This document shows positions 49,168-59,524 of a DNA stretch of 64,000 nt, one piece after another. The stretch is from the NCBI GenBank assembly GCA_029834535.1, contig JAQMWT010000040.1, forward strand, positions 248,001 to 312,000, in the 5' to 3' direction. Each line of letters starts with the position of its first letter. Position 1 is the stretch's first letter. The DNA is from Chrysophaeum taylorii (lineage: Eukaryota; Sar; Pelagophyceae; Pelagomonadales; Pelagomonadaceae). Below the pieces are notes generated by a model that saw nothing but the letters and a program-made list of their open reading frames with translations, had not been told where the DNA came from and ran no database searches. The position numbers and the translations under genes were made by a program.

Positions 49168-49626
49168 TTTAAATGTCGACTGCTAAGAGGGGGGGGTGTG
49201 TGTGGGGAGCATGAAGGATGTGGGTGGGTTTGTGGGGTATGAGGGATGTGCCTGACGGGCGGAGATAAGTACGCGGGACCTAGTCGGGGTCATCGCCGAG
49301 GCGTGGGGCAGGCGAAGAGAGGACGGGCCCCGCCCGTAGGTCGTACGCATGCTGCCGCCGGACATATGTGCGACGAAGGGTGACGTCCTGCTGGGATCGG
49401 GCGGCCTGGGCGGGGTTCCCCGAGGCGGCGACATGGGTGAGGGCGGTGAGGGCACAGCGAGCCCGGCCTAATGCGTTGGCGATCCCCCACTCACGGTAGA
49501 TGCGGCGAGTTTGGGCCGCCTTTGCCTCTGTGAAGTTGGCGCAGCCGCTTGTCACCCAGGTTCGCGCAGCGATGCGCTCTGCGCATGTTTGGGCGAGAGC
49601 GTGGCACGCCGCGCTGGCCTCACCGA
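49168..49626 (-). mobile_element. 5'-truncated LINE-like tail nested in the tetranucleotide tract of copy B
   Basis: The minus strand reads CAERIAARTWVTSGCANFTE, KAAQTRRIYREWGIANALGR and ARCALTALTHV. The 3' end (left) is CTGCTAAGAGGGGGGGG next to TGTCTGTTTGTCTG. The right end is a truncation directly followed by TTGTCTGTTTGTTTGTCTG. Copy A shows the same tetranucleotide tract uninterrupted, which marks this as an insertion into the tract. Confidence 0.75.
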
Positions 49627-50544
49627 ATTGTCTGTTTGTTTGTCTGTCCCTCGATTTAGGGTAAGGATCAAGTAGGCGCGAGAGTAAGGATCAGGTAGGC
49701 GCGAGAGCCAGACAGTGATCCTCCAAGCCGTCTACGGCGACCTCGCAGACTATTTCCACGACCCGCGGCGGCTCTTTTAGCCAGCGCGCCATTCTCACGC
49801 CCCGTCGAAACGATGTTGTCGATGCTGACAACGCGCGCATGACCGCGGCCTTTTTTTCCCGGAGACGAGGCGTCGGAGTTCTTTTCGGCCGACTAGGTTG
49901 GGTCGGAAGACGACGCCTCGCTCTTTACAGTCGAGTTTTCAACTCCCTGACAACCAACGGCATGCTGACTTTGATCGCGAGCTTAATGTCTTCGCAACCT
50001 CGACCCGTCGCACGGCCACTGCAACGGTACCAGATACATGATCGATCGTGTCGTTGTCACCGAGGCTCCTCCAACCTGTATCCCTTAAGGCCGGCCTACG
50101 CCAAACGATCAACAAGAGCCAGGGCCAGACGCCCCGCGAGGTCGGCGTCCTCTTTCCCAAGCCCGTCTTCTGCCACGTCCAGCTCTACGTGGCTCTCCGT
50201 CGATCGGCATCCCCGAGGATATACTCATCTGGGTCGACGACTCCACCTTACCCCACACGTGCTGCGCAATACCGATAAGCCCCCTCCCGGCGTCTACACG
50301 CGCACTGTAGGTGAACTTACTGGGACCACGTGAACTTACAGGGGTTGGAGACTGGGACTAGGTGAACTGAGTGACCAGGTGAAACTGGGACCAGGTGAAC
50401 ATACTGGGGTTTTTAGAGTAAAGGGTTTTAGAGTAAACTCAAAGGTTGGCGGCGCGTGCGGATCAAAGCAGCTTAGATTGGCGGAGGCGAGAGCGACGAG
50501 CTCAAGGGAGTTGGTGTGAGCTAGGTGAACTTACTGACCAGGTA

Positions 50545-52977
50545 AATAAAGCCAGGAGACGCGCGGCGCGTCTCCCAAACCAACGGATTGTCTCCTGGGA
50601 GACGCGTCGCATTCGAGCCGTTGAGGCGTCCCAAGGCGACCGGTCCGAGACCCAGAGTCCCAGCGACAACGAGAAACTTGCAGTGCTGACGCGGCGCGGG
50701 CGGCCAGTGGTTGATGCCGTCGGCGACACTTCAACGCGCAGTCAACGAGAACCGCCCCCGCTCGAGCGATGGACGAAAGCGGCGAGCGGCCAGCGGCCGG
50801 CGGACGCCGCGACGGCGCCGACGGACGCCGCGACGGCGCCGACCGACGACGCTCTCCGCGCGTCGCGTCTCGCGCGCCGCGAAGTTGTCGAGGCGCATCG
50901 AAAGAATAAGGGCACGGCGGAGGCGTACGACCTCTGGGCGAGGCAGTGGTATGCTTGGTGTCACGCGAGGCCGGGCGACGTCGTCCGCGGCATGACGATG
51001 CCCGTCGACAAGCAGGTATACTCCGGCGCCGCGGTTCCGTCGACGGTCGAGCTCTGGCTCGCCGTGTTCGTAACGGTTCGGCCGAAGCTGAAGAACGGCA
51101 AGCCCGCGCCCGGCACGGGCGGCGCCGGGAGGGGGGTCGGGATCGAATCCGTGCGCCAGGCCATCAAGGTGGTCACCGACTTGCAAGCGGCTCAGAGGCT
51201 CGACGATGAGTTCCGCGCGGAACTGGAAGGCGTCCCCGCGCCTCGCGCTGGTGGCCGGGTACGCCTCGCGTTTTGGCCGATCAGCTGTCGTCTTGACAGC
51301 GTCTCGTCCTCGCAGCTCAAAGCCATTCTCGAGCAGCACGCGCACCAGACGGCAATGCGGCGCGAGGAGCTCTGCGGAGATAGGGCCTCGGGTCGTAACA
51401 TCAACGGCGACTACGACGACGAGCAAAAGGACCAGTTGAGCGCGATCGGGCTGTTCGAGGACTCCGCTCGCCCTCACAAGCTTGCCGAAAAGCAGGCGAT
51501 GCTCATGCGCGTGTCGCAGCTGCTTCGCGATTCGCTTTCGTTTCGAGGGGACGACGCGAGGAAACTCCAGCTGGCCGACGTATTTCTGGCGTGCGCGATG
51601 GCGAGAGAGGGACCGCAACCGTGCCGGATAGTTGTCTTTGCGCTCAACAACGGAAAATCCAACCTCGACGGCAAGGTTATGTTAAGCGCGTCGATGCGAC
51701 ACGCGACGAAGCCCGAGCTGTGCCTGCAGTTCCACTTGGCGCTGTCGTTCTTCGAATTGTACGTCGTATTTAAGGTGGACGTGCCCCGGTGGCGACACGA
51801 ACGCGACGAGGAGGGTCGCCTCCATCGAGATTTTTATTCCTTCCACGTGCTCCCGGGCTGCAACTGTCGCAACGGCATTTTTAACGTGCGCACAAGCCTC
51901 ACGCCGCAGACGATGTCCAACCACTCCAGCTGGATGTACGCGAACATTCGCAACCCGCTGGTGAATGCCCCGAAGAAAGTCCACCTCAATCGCGGGAGGT
52001 CGTTGCGAGACGGGATTGCCAGCGGCGTCTCGGAGCAGCAAGTTGGGCGCGCCGGGAATTATCGTGGATTCACGGCGCTGAACCGAAGCTACCTCACCGA
52101 CCTGCCGTGGGATATGATCCGGCATACCTCCGGGTTCCCGACCCGATCCGGATACTTCTTCTTGTTGCGTGCGTTGGTCCAACCTCCCGAGCCGTTGGTG
52201 AAGAAGGTTTTCGCGACATTGCTGGACTCATACTACGAGTGGCTCGAATCGCCCGACTTTAATAAGGACGACCTCGACCTCGCCACGAAGCAGTTTGTCG
52301 AGGTCGTCGAGCATCTCGCCGTCGTACTCTGCCAGGACCTCGTGGTCCTTTACGGGAATATGAAGCACTTCCACGTCTTCTCTCACGCACCTTTCAACGA
52401 CGACGCCTACGGCTTCTTAACATTCCGGCAGGAGCTCCTCCAGGCCATGACGGACCAAGGTGCCAACCAGCTGCAGCGCACTGCGGAGGCAGCGCAGGAA
52501 CGGGGAGATGAGAAGTGCGCCGCCTTCGCTCGCGAGGTGCTTGGTTCGGTCGCGACGATGCTGGAGCAGCACAAGGTCACAGGCTCGGCCAGCGGTCCAC
52601 CTGCGCAGCCAATCCAGATGCGATTAAGCGGAACGCCTGCTAGGCACATCAGCGAGATCCACGACCAAATATGTGGCAATGACGCGCCGCGGCGTCTCAC
52701 CGGCGCGATATCGGACCCCCCTGCGACCACTCCCGCTTTGTTTCCAGAGACACCGCCACGGGCTTCGGCCGCCGACTCAAACGACGCCTCAGACGACGCC
52801 CTTCTGTTTGGTCAACAAAGACTGGTTGTGTCGGATAAATCGACCTGGCCGGTTGACCCCCGCGCTTCCAAACTTCGCTCTTACGACGAATCTCGCCTCA
52901 TGCCCAGCGACCATAGGGGAGTTGGCCGAAGAGTACTTCCGCGGCGTCGGCATCGGTGCTCCTCTCAAGTACCTTGA
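50545..52977 (+). CDS. Crypton-type tyrosine recombinase
   Basis: The frame is open from 50446 through 52977; the element part starts at 50545. No ATG occurs in frame before GMTMPVDKQ (~50992), so the true start is unresolved. Numbering from 50446, the catalytic set is R367 in SFRGDDARKLQLADVF, H513 and R516 in KVHLNRGRSL, then GIASGVSEQQVGRAGNY, and Y549 in LNRSYLTDLP. This is the R...HxxR...Y order of tyrosine recombinases, with the spacing of the Crypton/Ndc10-like group. The conserved Trp usually seen in the GRW position is lost (GRAGNY). Downstream, the DNA-binding GCR1_C domain lies in another frame. Repeats of TAPTDAA near residue 122 are low complexity. Confidence 0.82.
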   Translation, partial: NKARRRAARLPNQRIVSWETRRIRAVEASQGDRSETQSPSDNEKLAVLTRRGRPVVDAVGDTSTRSQREPPPLERWTKAASGQRPADAATAPTDAATAPTDDALRASRLARREVVEAHRKNKGTAEAYDLWARQWYAWCHARPGDVVRGMTMPVDKQVYSGAAVPSTVELWLAVFVTVRPKLKNGKPAPGTGGAGRGVGIESVRQAIKVVTDLQAAQRLDDEFRAELEGVPAPRAGGRVRLAFWPISCRLDSVSSSQLKAILEQHAHQTAMRREELCGDRASGRNINGDYDDEQKDQLSAIGLFEDSARPHKLAEKQAMLMRVSQLLRDSLSFRGDDARKLQLADVFLACAMAREGPQPCRIVVFALNNGKSNLDGKVMLSASMRHATKPELCLQFHLALSFFELYVVFKVDVPRWRHERDEEGRLHRDFYSFHVLPGCNCRNGIFNVRTSLTPQTMSNHSSWMYANIRNPLVNAPKKVHLNRGRSLRDGIASGVSEQQVGRAGNYRGFTALNRSYLTDLPWDMIRHTSGFPTRSGYFFLLRALVQPPEPLVKKVFATLLDSYYEWLESPDFNKDDLDLATKQFVEVVEHLAVVLCQDLVVLYGNMKHFHVFSHAPFNDDAYGFLTFRQELLQAMTDQGANQLQRTAEAAQERGDEKCAAFAREVLGSVATMLEQHKVTGSASGPPAQPIQMRLSGTPARHISEIHDQICGNDAPRRLTGAISDPPATTPALFPETPPRASAADSNDASDDALLFGQQRLVVSDKSTWPVDPRASKLRSYDESRLMPSDHRGVGRRVLPRRRHRCSSQVP
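50555..50575. repeat. Inverted repeat next to the left end of the Crypton-like element
   Basis: GGAGACGCG and CGCGTCTCC are 9-nt arms around a 3-nt centre, about 10 bp inside the left border. A further GGAGACGCG follows at ~50598. Near the right end (~55793-55815) GTCTCT and AGAGAC form a smaller inverted repeat. This is the shape expected of a tyrosine recombinase binding site; that use is inference. Confidence 0.55.
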
Positions 52978-53356
52978 CGAGTACTACGGTCCCATCAGGC
53001 GCCCGGGTACCGGCAAAACGGGTTTCTCCTGGCGCAGCGCCAGAGCGCGCGATCCGAGAGGCAAAAGCCGCAAGTTTAACACGGCGTACGAGAAGCGCAA
53101 GCCTATCTTCGACTATCTCGAAAAGCACGGCGAGCAGCAGGGTGTCAAACTGCTCGAGGATCGCGTCAACGCGTGTCTGCAACCCGGTCAAGAATCCAAC
53201 TGGAAGGCCATCTGTGATCTCCTCCCGGAGATTATCAAGGAACTTCGTCCCGAATCCTTCGAAAAGAACAGCATGCGTGCTCAGGTGGCGCGAGCCAAGA
53301 CGCGGGATGCCAAGCGCCAGCGCGTGGTGCCGCACGCGTCGAGCACGAACGACTAA
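52673..53356 (+). CDS. GCR1_C-type DNA-binding domain of the Crypton, in a shifted frame
   Basis: From ~52905 the second frame reads TIGELAEEYFRGVGIGAPLK, YLDEYYGPIRR, GFSWRSARARD and FNTAYEKRKPIFDYLEKHGE, matching the GCR1_C pattern (E-Y/W...G...P-L...Y-G...W-R...R-K-x-I) found at the C-terminus of Crypton recombinases. The first frame runs through the same stretch without family similarity (ESRLMPSDHRGVGRR). The match changes frame around 52899-52910, as expected for a one-base indel. No convincing intron spans it. The last residues are basic. Confidence 0.75.
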   Translation: MAMTRRGVSPARYRTPLRPLPLCFQRHRHGLRPPTQTTPQTTPFCLVNKDWLCRINRPGRLTPALPNFALTTNLASCPATIGELAEEYFRGVGIGAPLKYLDEYYGPIRRPGTGKTGFSWRSARARDPRGKSRKFNTAYEKRKPIFDYLEKHGEQQGVKLLEDRVNACLQPGQESNWKAICDLLPEIIKELRPESFEKNSMRAQVARAKTRDAKRQRVVPHASSTND

Positions 53357-55944
53357 ACTGCTGGCTCTTTAGCCTGGGATTTCCTTACCGTCATTACGGC
53401 GATAGATCCTTCTTCTCCCCGCTTCCCGAGAGGTAGGTAGCGACCGCGTGCGGTCTTGGGTGGCACTAGACCATTCCGCCTCACCACATGCTACGTGCGA
53501 GGGGCAAATAGAGTGCCTGACATCACAGGTACACAGTGACCTGCTAGCTTTCACACTGTCAGAGAGACACATAGCTACCGTCATCTTCACGAGAGGACTC
53601 TGCATCTTTCGGCAAGCATGGTGGAACGCTTCGAAAAGGAGGAAGGGCCAGACGGGCTAAATGCCTAGTTTAAAAGTAGAAAACGGGAAGGAAGGACCGG
53701 GGTATGAATCGAGGGAAAGCCGTACTGAACGGAGAGAAAATCCGCAAAGAAAGAGAGGTTGAAGTTGGTCTAGGGCATCAGGAGTGAAGTGTCGGAGTTC
53801 CAGAAAGTCATACACGAATATAAACATAATAACTCTCTGGACCGCCTCTGAGGAATTCGCTGGTCCATGCTGCCTTGGCGGAATCCAGCTCGTAGCTACG
53901 GTCCTGAAGCCGGGTCTGCAGAACCCCACCCGTGCACGAGATACCTTCGCTTTTCCCGCATCCCTCACGTCTTCGCGCAATCAACCAAAACCCCTCGACG
54001 CTCTTGCCCCCCCTCTGAGTAGTCGACTTAAAAAAACCCACGGCTTCTTGGCGCAACGGACGCCGTTTCAGAGAAGAAGATATGGGGGATCCAGAGCGCT
54101 TCGACTTGACAGCAGTATGGACTCCATTAAATGGAGCGACCGTGATAGCGATGTCGACGATGTTATAAGGGTGATGACTGCACATTCGTCGATAACGAAG
54201 ACGAGCGCCCCAGCGAAGCGACGACTCTATCGCACTGCTGGCGTGTTTGCGCCTTTGCATCAAGCTCTCCAAGCGCAAACCTGTAGCCGAGGCGACCGAC
54301 TGCGATGCGATGAAGGTACGCCGCCATAGCGACGAAGGATGCCGCGCCGCTCTCGTCGAGCCGACTTGGGCATGATGAACGATGAGTCCGTAAACAACGG
54401 TTCTTACTACGTCTTCGTCCTCGAAAACCACCACCACTAGGTGTACAGTGGATCCTCATACGATCCGTCCTCTCGACTCCAAAAGCACAACACCATGCAC
54501 AAGTCCTCGTCGTGCAATGGCCGCCCAGGGAGGCTGGCTGTCGTTATCGGGCCTTGTCGCAACCGGATTCCCGCCACGCGTGTTGAATCCGACGTCAAGC
54601 GAGCCAATCCTGGCCTCAAGCCCAAGGTCAAGAAGGCTGAACTCGCGTTGAACCAGGACGATGTCGTGATGTCGTCGTGTAAGTTGATCATCGTGGCGCG
54701 TTGAAACGGCCTGCTCTGCTCTGCCCGAGGGGCTTCCATGCGAGCGCCAACCACAGCTCACTCCACTCGAGACTACCGACAAATAATATGCTAAGCACCG
54801 ACTACTCCAGGGAAGTGGGAATTGGGGAGCTCGGGGAGGGTCGGCGTGGGTCTGGTTTAGTGCAGTCTGCACGCGCGCGCGCGTGCTAGTACTATGTGTC
54901 GTGCAGGCAGCGTTGGTGAGCACCGTGTCCAATCCCGTTGCTTGAGCCCCCCATAATACTCCAGAGACCTTATTTTACGACATAGCAGTATTACGTAGGT
55001 ATTGGTGAGCTTGTACTGTCTTTGATGGAAACATTTTGCCTTGAACTTTGTACAAATTTACTACGTAAAGTGTCTCCTGTAACTTGTCCGGGGCAAAGCG
55101 GATTGCTACGTACATGCCGTGCCCGACGCGGACTCTACCCGCTAGCCCGTATTTACGCGCACTCGTGGCAGTCCCCGAGGGCCTCCACCTCGTCGATCTA
55201 TCGACAGATACCTACGGCGCGACCTGCCTCGCTGCTGCCTCCTTGCTGTGAGTCGTATATTAGGGGAAGGCTGGTCGATGTTACTATAATATTCAGGGGT
55301 GCGCAATGACCACTTTTGTTGTTCATCGGTGTTCACGTTGCGGCATAAGACGGTCGATAAGGTGGGCGACTGCGGTGAGAACGATATTTCCGACAGTTGT
55401 CCGCAGACGCAGACGCTCTCCGCGAGGCTCGGAACGCTTGATCGATGCCGAGTCAGGTTGGTTGTGCTGAAGCGTGCATAAAGCCGACCAACATGTGCAT
55501 CGCGCTAATGTAGGGTCGATAACCTCGCGAGTTCCCGCAGTGAGTCCCCGCATATCGATGCTCGCTGGGCCCATCGCCTCGGCGCGCAGGGCATACCTTC
55601 TTCTCTATTGGATGATTGGCTGAAACCAAGGCGGAAAGCAAAACTGCCACCAGTCGTATCGACGGTCTCTGTGCCTCTAGGGGTCACGAAGGGTCTTGAG
55701 CACATGTTTGGTGGCCTCTGCGGCGCTAATACCAACCTTGAACACCTTCCGTCCCGGTCCAGTCTCTCAAGCTTGGGGAAACAAGGGAGAACGTCTCTCA
55801 ACAGGGCTAGAGACAATGCAGACTATGTTGAATCTACCCATACCCTCTAGGTAACTAACTAAACTTATACGAAACTTACTGGGACCAGGTGAACTCTCTG
55901 GGGTTAGAGATTGGGACTAGGTGAACTTACTGGCCTGCACTTGT

Positions 55945-58334
55945 TTATTTATAATAAGCTCCGACTTTTTTTATGATGGCGTAGTCAATTTGTTATCACT
56001 GTACGCTCCGCGTGACTGAGGGAGCGTCAAGATTTGCGACTACTAAAGTCCATGGACAACAACGGTGATAATACGCAACGTGAAAGGCGAGAGTTCTCGG
56101 TGCGAGGAATGAAATGTAGTTGACACCAAAAGAAAGAATAATGGTGAGGGGTCCAGCTGGGCCAACAGGCGATGTTTCGCTCTTTTGATGGCGGCAAGGC
56201 TTGAAACAAGAAAAATAACATTTAAAAATCTGCGTACACGTTCCTTATGGTGGGTGGCTCTGATGATGGCGCGGAATGGTCATTCGGCAGGGCACAGTAC
56301 TACGTTACGTCGAAAAAGCTATGAACAGTCACGATTCTTGCATTCGGCGCCATGGTCAGTCAGCAACCACACAGAGCGAGAAACATCCCTGTATGCTACG
56401 TGGCCAACGAAAGCGGTGAGGATGGCAGCTAATTTAGTTTTGTTTGAAGTCGATGACGACATTGAGAAAGAGATCGCACATCACGAGAAGATACGTCCAA
56501 TCAGGAGATCCGGGTAGGTCCAAACAAGGCCATTCGTGGAGTGTGGCAATCTCCGGGCGGGCAAATGATGAAGGCCAACACAGGAGCGATGTTTGGTCGA
56601 GTGCAAGTCTAAACTGACATCGGTCTCGGTCTTGAGTAGCGCCGCGAGCGTGTAGAAGCTACACGAGTGCGCTTGGAATGACGATTCCTTTTTCTGAGTT
56701 TTGAAGCGGCTCTGAAGTCTCGTACTCAACCGAATCTTCGACTCCTCGACAGACTCGGCTGCACGACGCTATGATAGACTTGCGCATCGTGTCAAACTAC
56801 TTCTCTTTGCACGCTGTTCGGCGGCAACTAAATCGAAACTGCTTCATTCCCACTTCCTTGCCTGATGAAATGTTTCAGGTCACGAATTTCGCTCAACTGT
56901 AGTCTGCTAGCGACTTCTTCGATGTCGTCGTTGATGAAGCTCAGCAAAAGCGAAGGAGACGGCCTATAACCTCACAGCGCGTGCTTCAAAGAGCTCATTT
57001 TGCGAGTCCCACTCGTGATCTTGACGGCAGGTGCTTTGCGGCATTGAGTCGAGAGACCGTCTTCAGCTCGTATGGCTCGACTTATCACACATCCCAATGC
57101 GTGCATGTTGCGCTTCTCCGCGCCAGCTTCAGGAGGCAAGGCCCCGGTTTTAGTAGTGCGCTTGCTCCAAGCGCATCTGCCACCAAAGGCATCGGCGGCC
57201 ACAGTTCTTTTTCGACGCGCTGGCGAGCTGAGCGAGTTCAAGAAGTCTGGCTTTTTGTCGTTCAAACTCATTCTAGAGCAATTTGACCGGCTCGTGGTGC
57301 ATGCGGTTGTTCTCCTCGCGGAGCTTGTGTTCGAGCTGCCGGTCTTTCCTGCAAACTGGTGGAGCGTCGTCGCTTGCAGGTCACGCTCTAAGAAACATTG
57401 CGCGGGTCGTAACAACGCGATGTCGCGCTGCAACTATCGTACTACGTCGTAGTGATTCCCTGATTTTTCACAGAGCTTCTCAGAAGACACCGCCCTTGGT
57501 CGTCGGAGATATTATTCTAAGTTGGTTCTCCTGGTCGGTTGGCTTGTTGTGTGTGGGCGCGGACGTCTCCGCGGCTGGGCCTGGCATGATGATTTCGTAA
57601 CAAACGAGACCGTCACCTCGCTGAATCAAACCTATGGCAACGATGCTCTTCATGAAGGTTGTGGTGAGGGTTAGGGATCTACGCCCCCAGGAACAAATGC
57701 AAGCCCCGTTTTTTTAAATTGTGGCCCACGGGGTATCTCAATTTGCGAAGTTTGAGCTGACAGAGGATGAGAGTCCCTCAACAAGCCACCAACTCTCGCG
57801 CTTGCGGGTGGAAACTAATTGAGGGCGGTTATGTTGTTAGTGCGCTGCCGGTGTTGTTGTGCACAAATATCGAGTCAAATGGCGCGATCTGCGCACGAAA
57901 AAGATGATGTGGAGTTTATCAGACTCCAAAGAGAGTTGTGGCCACCTACGCGGCTAGTCGACGTCGGTCTCGAGCGGAATCATGGAATTTTTTTTCTTTC
58001 GCGAACTCGTCTGGGTGTTGTCTTTACGGAGGTCCGGAAGTAGTACGACCCGCCTTTATGTTGCAGCTCCGATAGACTCGTCTGGTTACTGGGTCCGGGT
58101 CGGTGTGGAACAAGTTCTGGTCGCGAAATTACAAAAAAACGCCCAATCGCCTAGTAAAAACACCTTCTCCCACGTACGCAAAATGTGGAAGCAGTCTTCA
58201 AGATTTCCCACATCCCCCAGGGCGGGAGACCCGCCAATACGCGACCACGTGAAGAGCAGCGCGAGTAAACGGTAGGAGAAATATAATTGTGGCGACAGCC
58301 GCGTTGGCAGAATAGTTCACACACTGGTGCGACA
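55945..58334. other. 2.4-kb degenerate stretch
   Basis: No complete gene is seen. On the minus strand at ~57390-57210 the fragments LEHKLREENNRMHHEPVKLL, a stop, then NEFERQKARLLELAQLASAS look like a decayed coiled-coil gene. Other frames (56185-56517 plus, 57819-58043 plus) are unrecognised. A micro-exon gene is possible. Confidence 0.4.
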
Positions 58335-59075
58335 TCAAGAGAGGTGCAGCAACGAGCGAATCTTGTCTTTGCAAACGGGACAGGCCCTCCCGACGCCTTG
58401 GACGTGGGTTTTGAGGATGTGACGCGCGCAGCGAGAGCAGGAACGATGGCCGCAGGGCACGAACGCGACGTCAGAGGCGTCCTCGGAACAGAGGGGGCAG
58501 TTCCTCAGTTGGTCGATTTCTTTCTTCAAGCGTTCCGACGCGACTCTGGCATGTGTCTCGTTGCCCTGGAGGATGTTGTTGCGAGTGGTGGTGCGCTCGA
58601 GTTTACGCTCGAGCATCTTCCGCGATCTGCGCCGTTCTGCGAGTAACTTGAAGGGGAGGCCACCGACGCCGAGGACAATTGCAACCGGCTTTCCGTCGCC
58701 GAAGTCGATCGTGTGAGCCGCGTGCTTGTCATTTTTGTGATGGAAAGACACGACCTTGCCGACCTTACCTTCCGGGAAGATCTCGACGCTCCGGCCCACG
58801 AGCGCGGCGGGGTTTTTGACGTTGACCTCGGACGCCGCGTCCTTATCCCTGGCGGTGATGTTCGGTGGAAGAGACGTAGACCGCTTGCGCTTGCCGTGTT
58901 TCTTCTTGGGCCGTCCGCCGTTTTCGCTATTAGCCGCCGCCGATTTCGGCCGGTCTTTGTGACCAGGCACTTCTTCCAACAGAAAGGTTACGCGACGTGG
59001 CTGTGCTTTGGTTGGTGTGAAGAGCTCTTCGCTTGCGCACAAGCTATCCGCAAACGAACAAAGCCAAGACATCAC
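58335..59075 (-). CDS. RING-finger protein, paralogue 1
   Basis: A 246-residue protein with a C-terminal C3HC4 RING (CPLCSEDASDVAFVPCGHRS, then CSRC and CPVCK), ending RSLLHLS; a likely E3 ubiquitin ligase. Before the RING is a coiled coil (~165-190). Before that is a small beta-rich segment: PAALVGRSVEIFPEGKVGKV, VSFHHK and HTIDFGDGKPVAIVLG. The N-terminus is basic with Lys/Arg runs. The same layout occurs in the next gene upstream, so these are tandem paralogues. Substrate unknown. Confidence 0.85.
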   Translation of the reverse strand: MMSWLCSFADSLCASEELFTPTKAQPRRVTFLLEEVPGHKDRPKSAAANSENGGRPKKKHGKRKRSTSLPPNITARDKDAASEVNVKNPAALVGRSVEIFPEGKVGKVVSFHHKNDKHAAHTIDFGDGKPVAIVLGVGGLPFKLLAERRRSRKMLERKLERTTTRNNILQGNETHARVASERLKKEIDQLRNCPLCSEDASDVAFVPCGHRSCSRCARHILKTHVQGVGRACPVCKDKIRSLLHLS

Positions 59076-59524
59076 ACTTCTGCCAACAAGTCACTCTTTC
59101 TGTCTTCGACTCATTACTTTCCTGTTGATTTCCGTGCGCTAAAAAGCCGTTTGGTGGCAAACTTGCGCCCCAGGTCGTGGCTTTTTCGTGCATTCGGTCG
59201 GCGGTTATTTATTTGGTGAAAAGAAGAAAGAACGGGGAATTAATTGATTGATTTAAACTTGGGGGCAGGCAGGGCAGGGCAGGGCAGGAAGCGTTAGAGC
59301 GGCGGATCCGAGTCATGGAATTGCGTGTGGGGCGCACGTTCTACGCCTCATACAATCAACCACACCACGCAGCAGTGGCACGTGCGTCTAAACAAATGCC
59401 TCACTGCGGGAGCAGACTCCGTTGATGATTTAGATGCGCAGCATACGTATTTCGGTTTTGGGTCCAACCGGCCTTTGCGTTGTCACGCACACCAATTAAA
59501 GACGAAAGCACGCTGCTGTTTGCC

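Larger units (their letters stand above)
50544..55860 (+). mobile_element. Crypton-like tyrosine-recombinase element, about 5.3 kb
   Basis: The boundaries come from comparing copy B with copy A: the left flank ends ...CTTACTGACCAGGT (50543) and the right flank resumes AAACTTATACGAAACT (55861), which are joined in copy A. AGGTAA occurs at 50540-50545 and again at 55849-55854, a candidate 6-bp direct repeat as expected for Crypton integration by recombination. There are no terminal inverted repeats and no DDE transposase. The left half carries the recombinase; the right half (53357-55848) has only short frames, of which I recognise none. Confidence 0.75.
49107..55944 (+). mobile_element. Composite mobile locus: copy B of the 1-kb repeat with two nested insertions
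   Basis: Copy B matches copy A (13354-14374, reverse) in three pieces: 49107-49167, 49627-50543 and 55861-55944. The first gap holds a LINE-like tail, the second a Crypton-like element. Removing both leaves about 1.06 kb, close to the 1.02 kb of copy A. The helicase remnant at 49720-50280 reads TAAFFSRRRGVGVLFGRLGW, then in other frames NKSQGQTPREVGVLFPKPVF and VQLYVALRRS. It is frame-shifted like copy A. Confidence 0.85.

Noticed and set aside
53357-55848. Several 60-210 codon frames in the right half of the Crypton-like element
   Set aside because: They overlap one another on both strands, match no family I recognise, and have no consistent start context, so I did not list them as genes.
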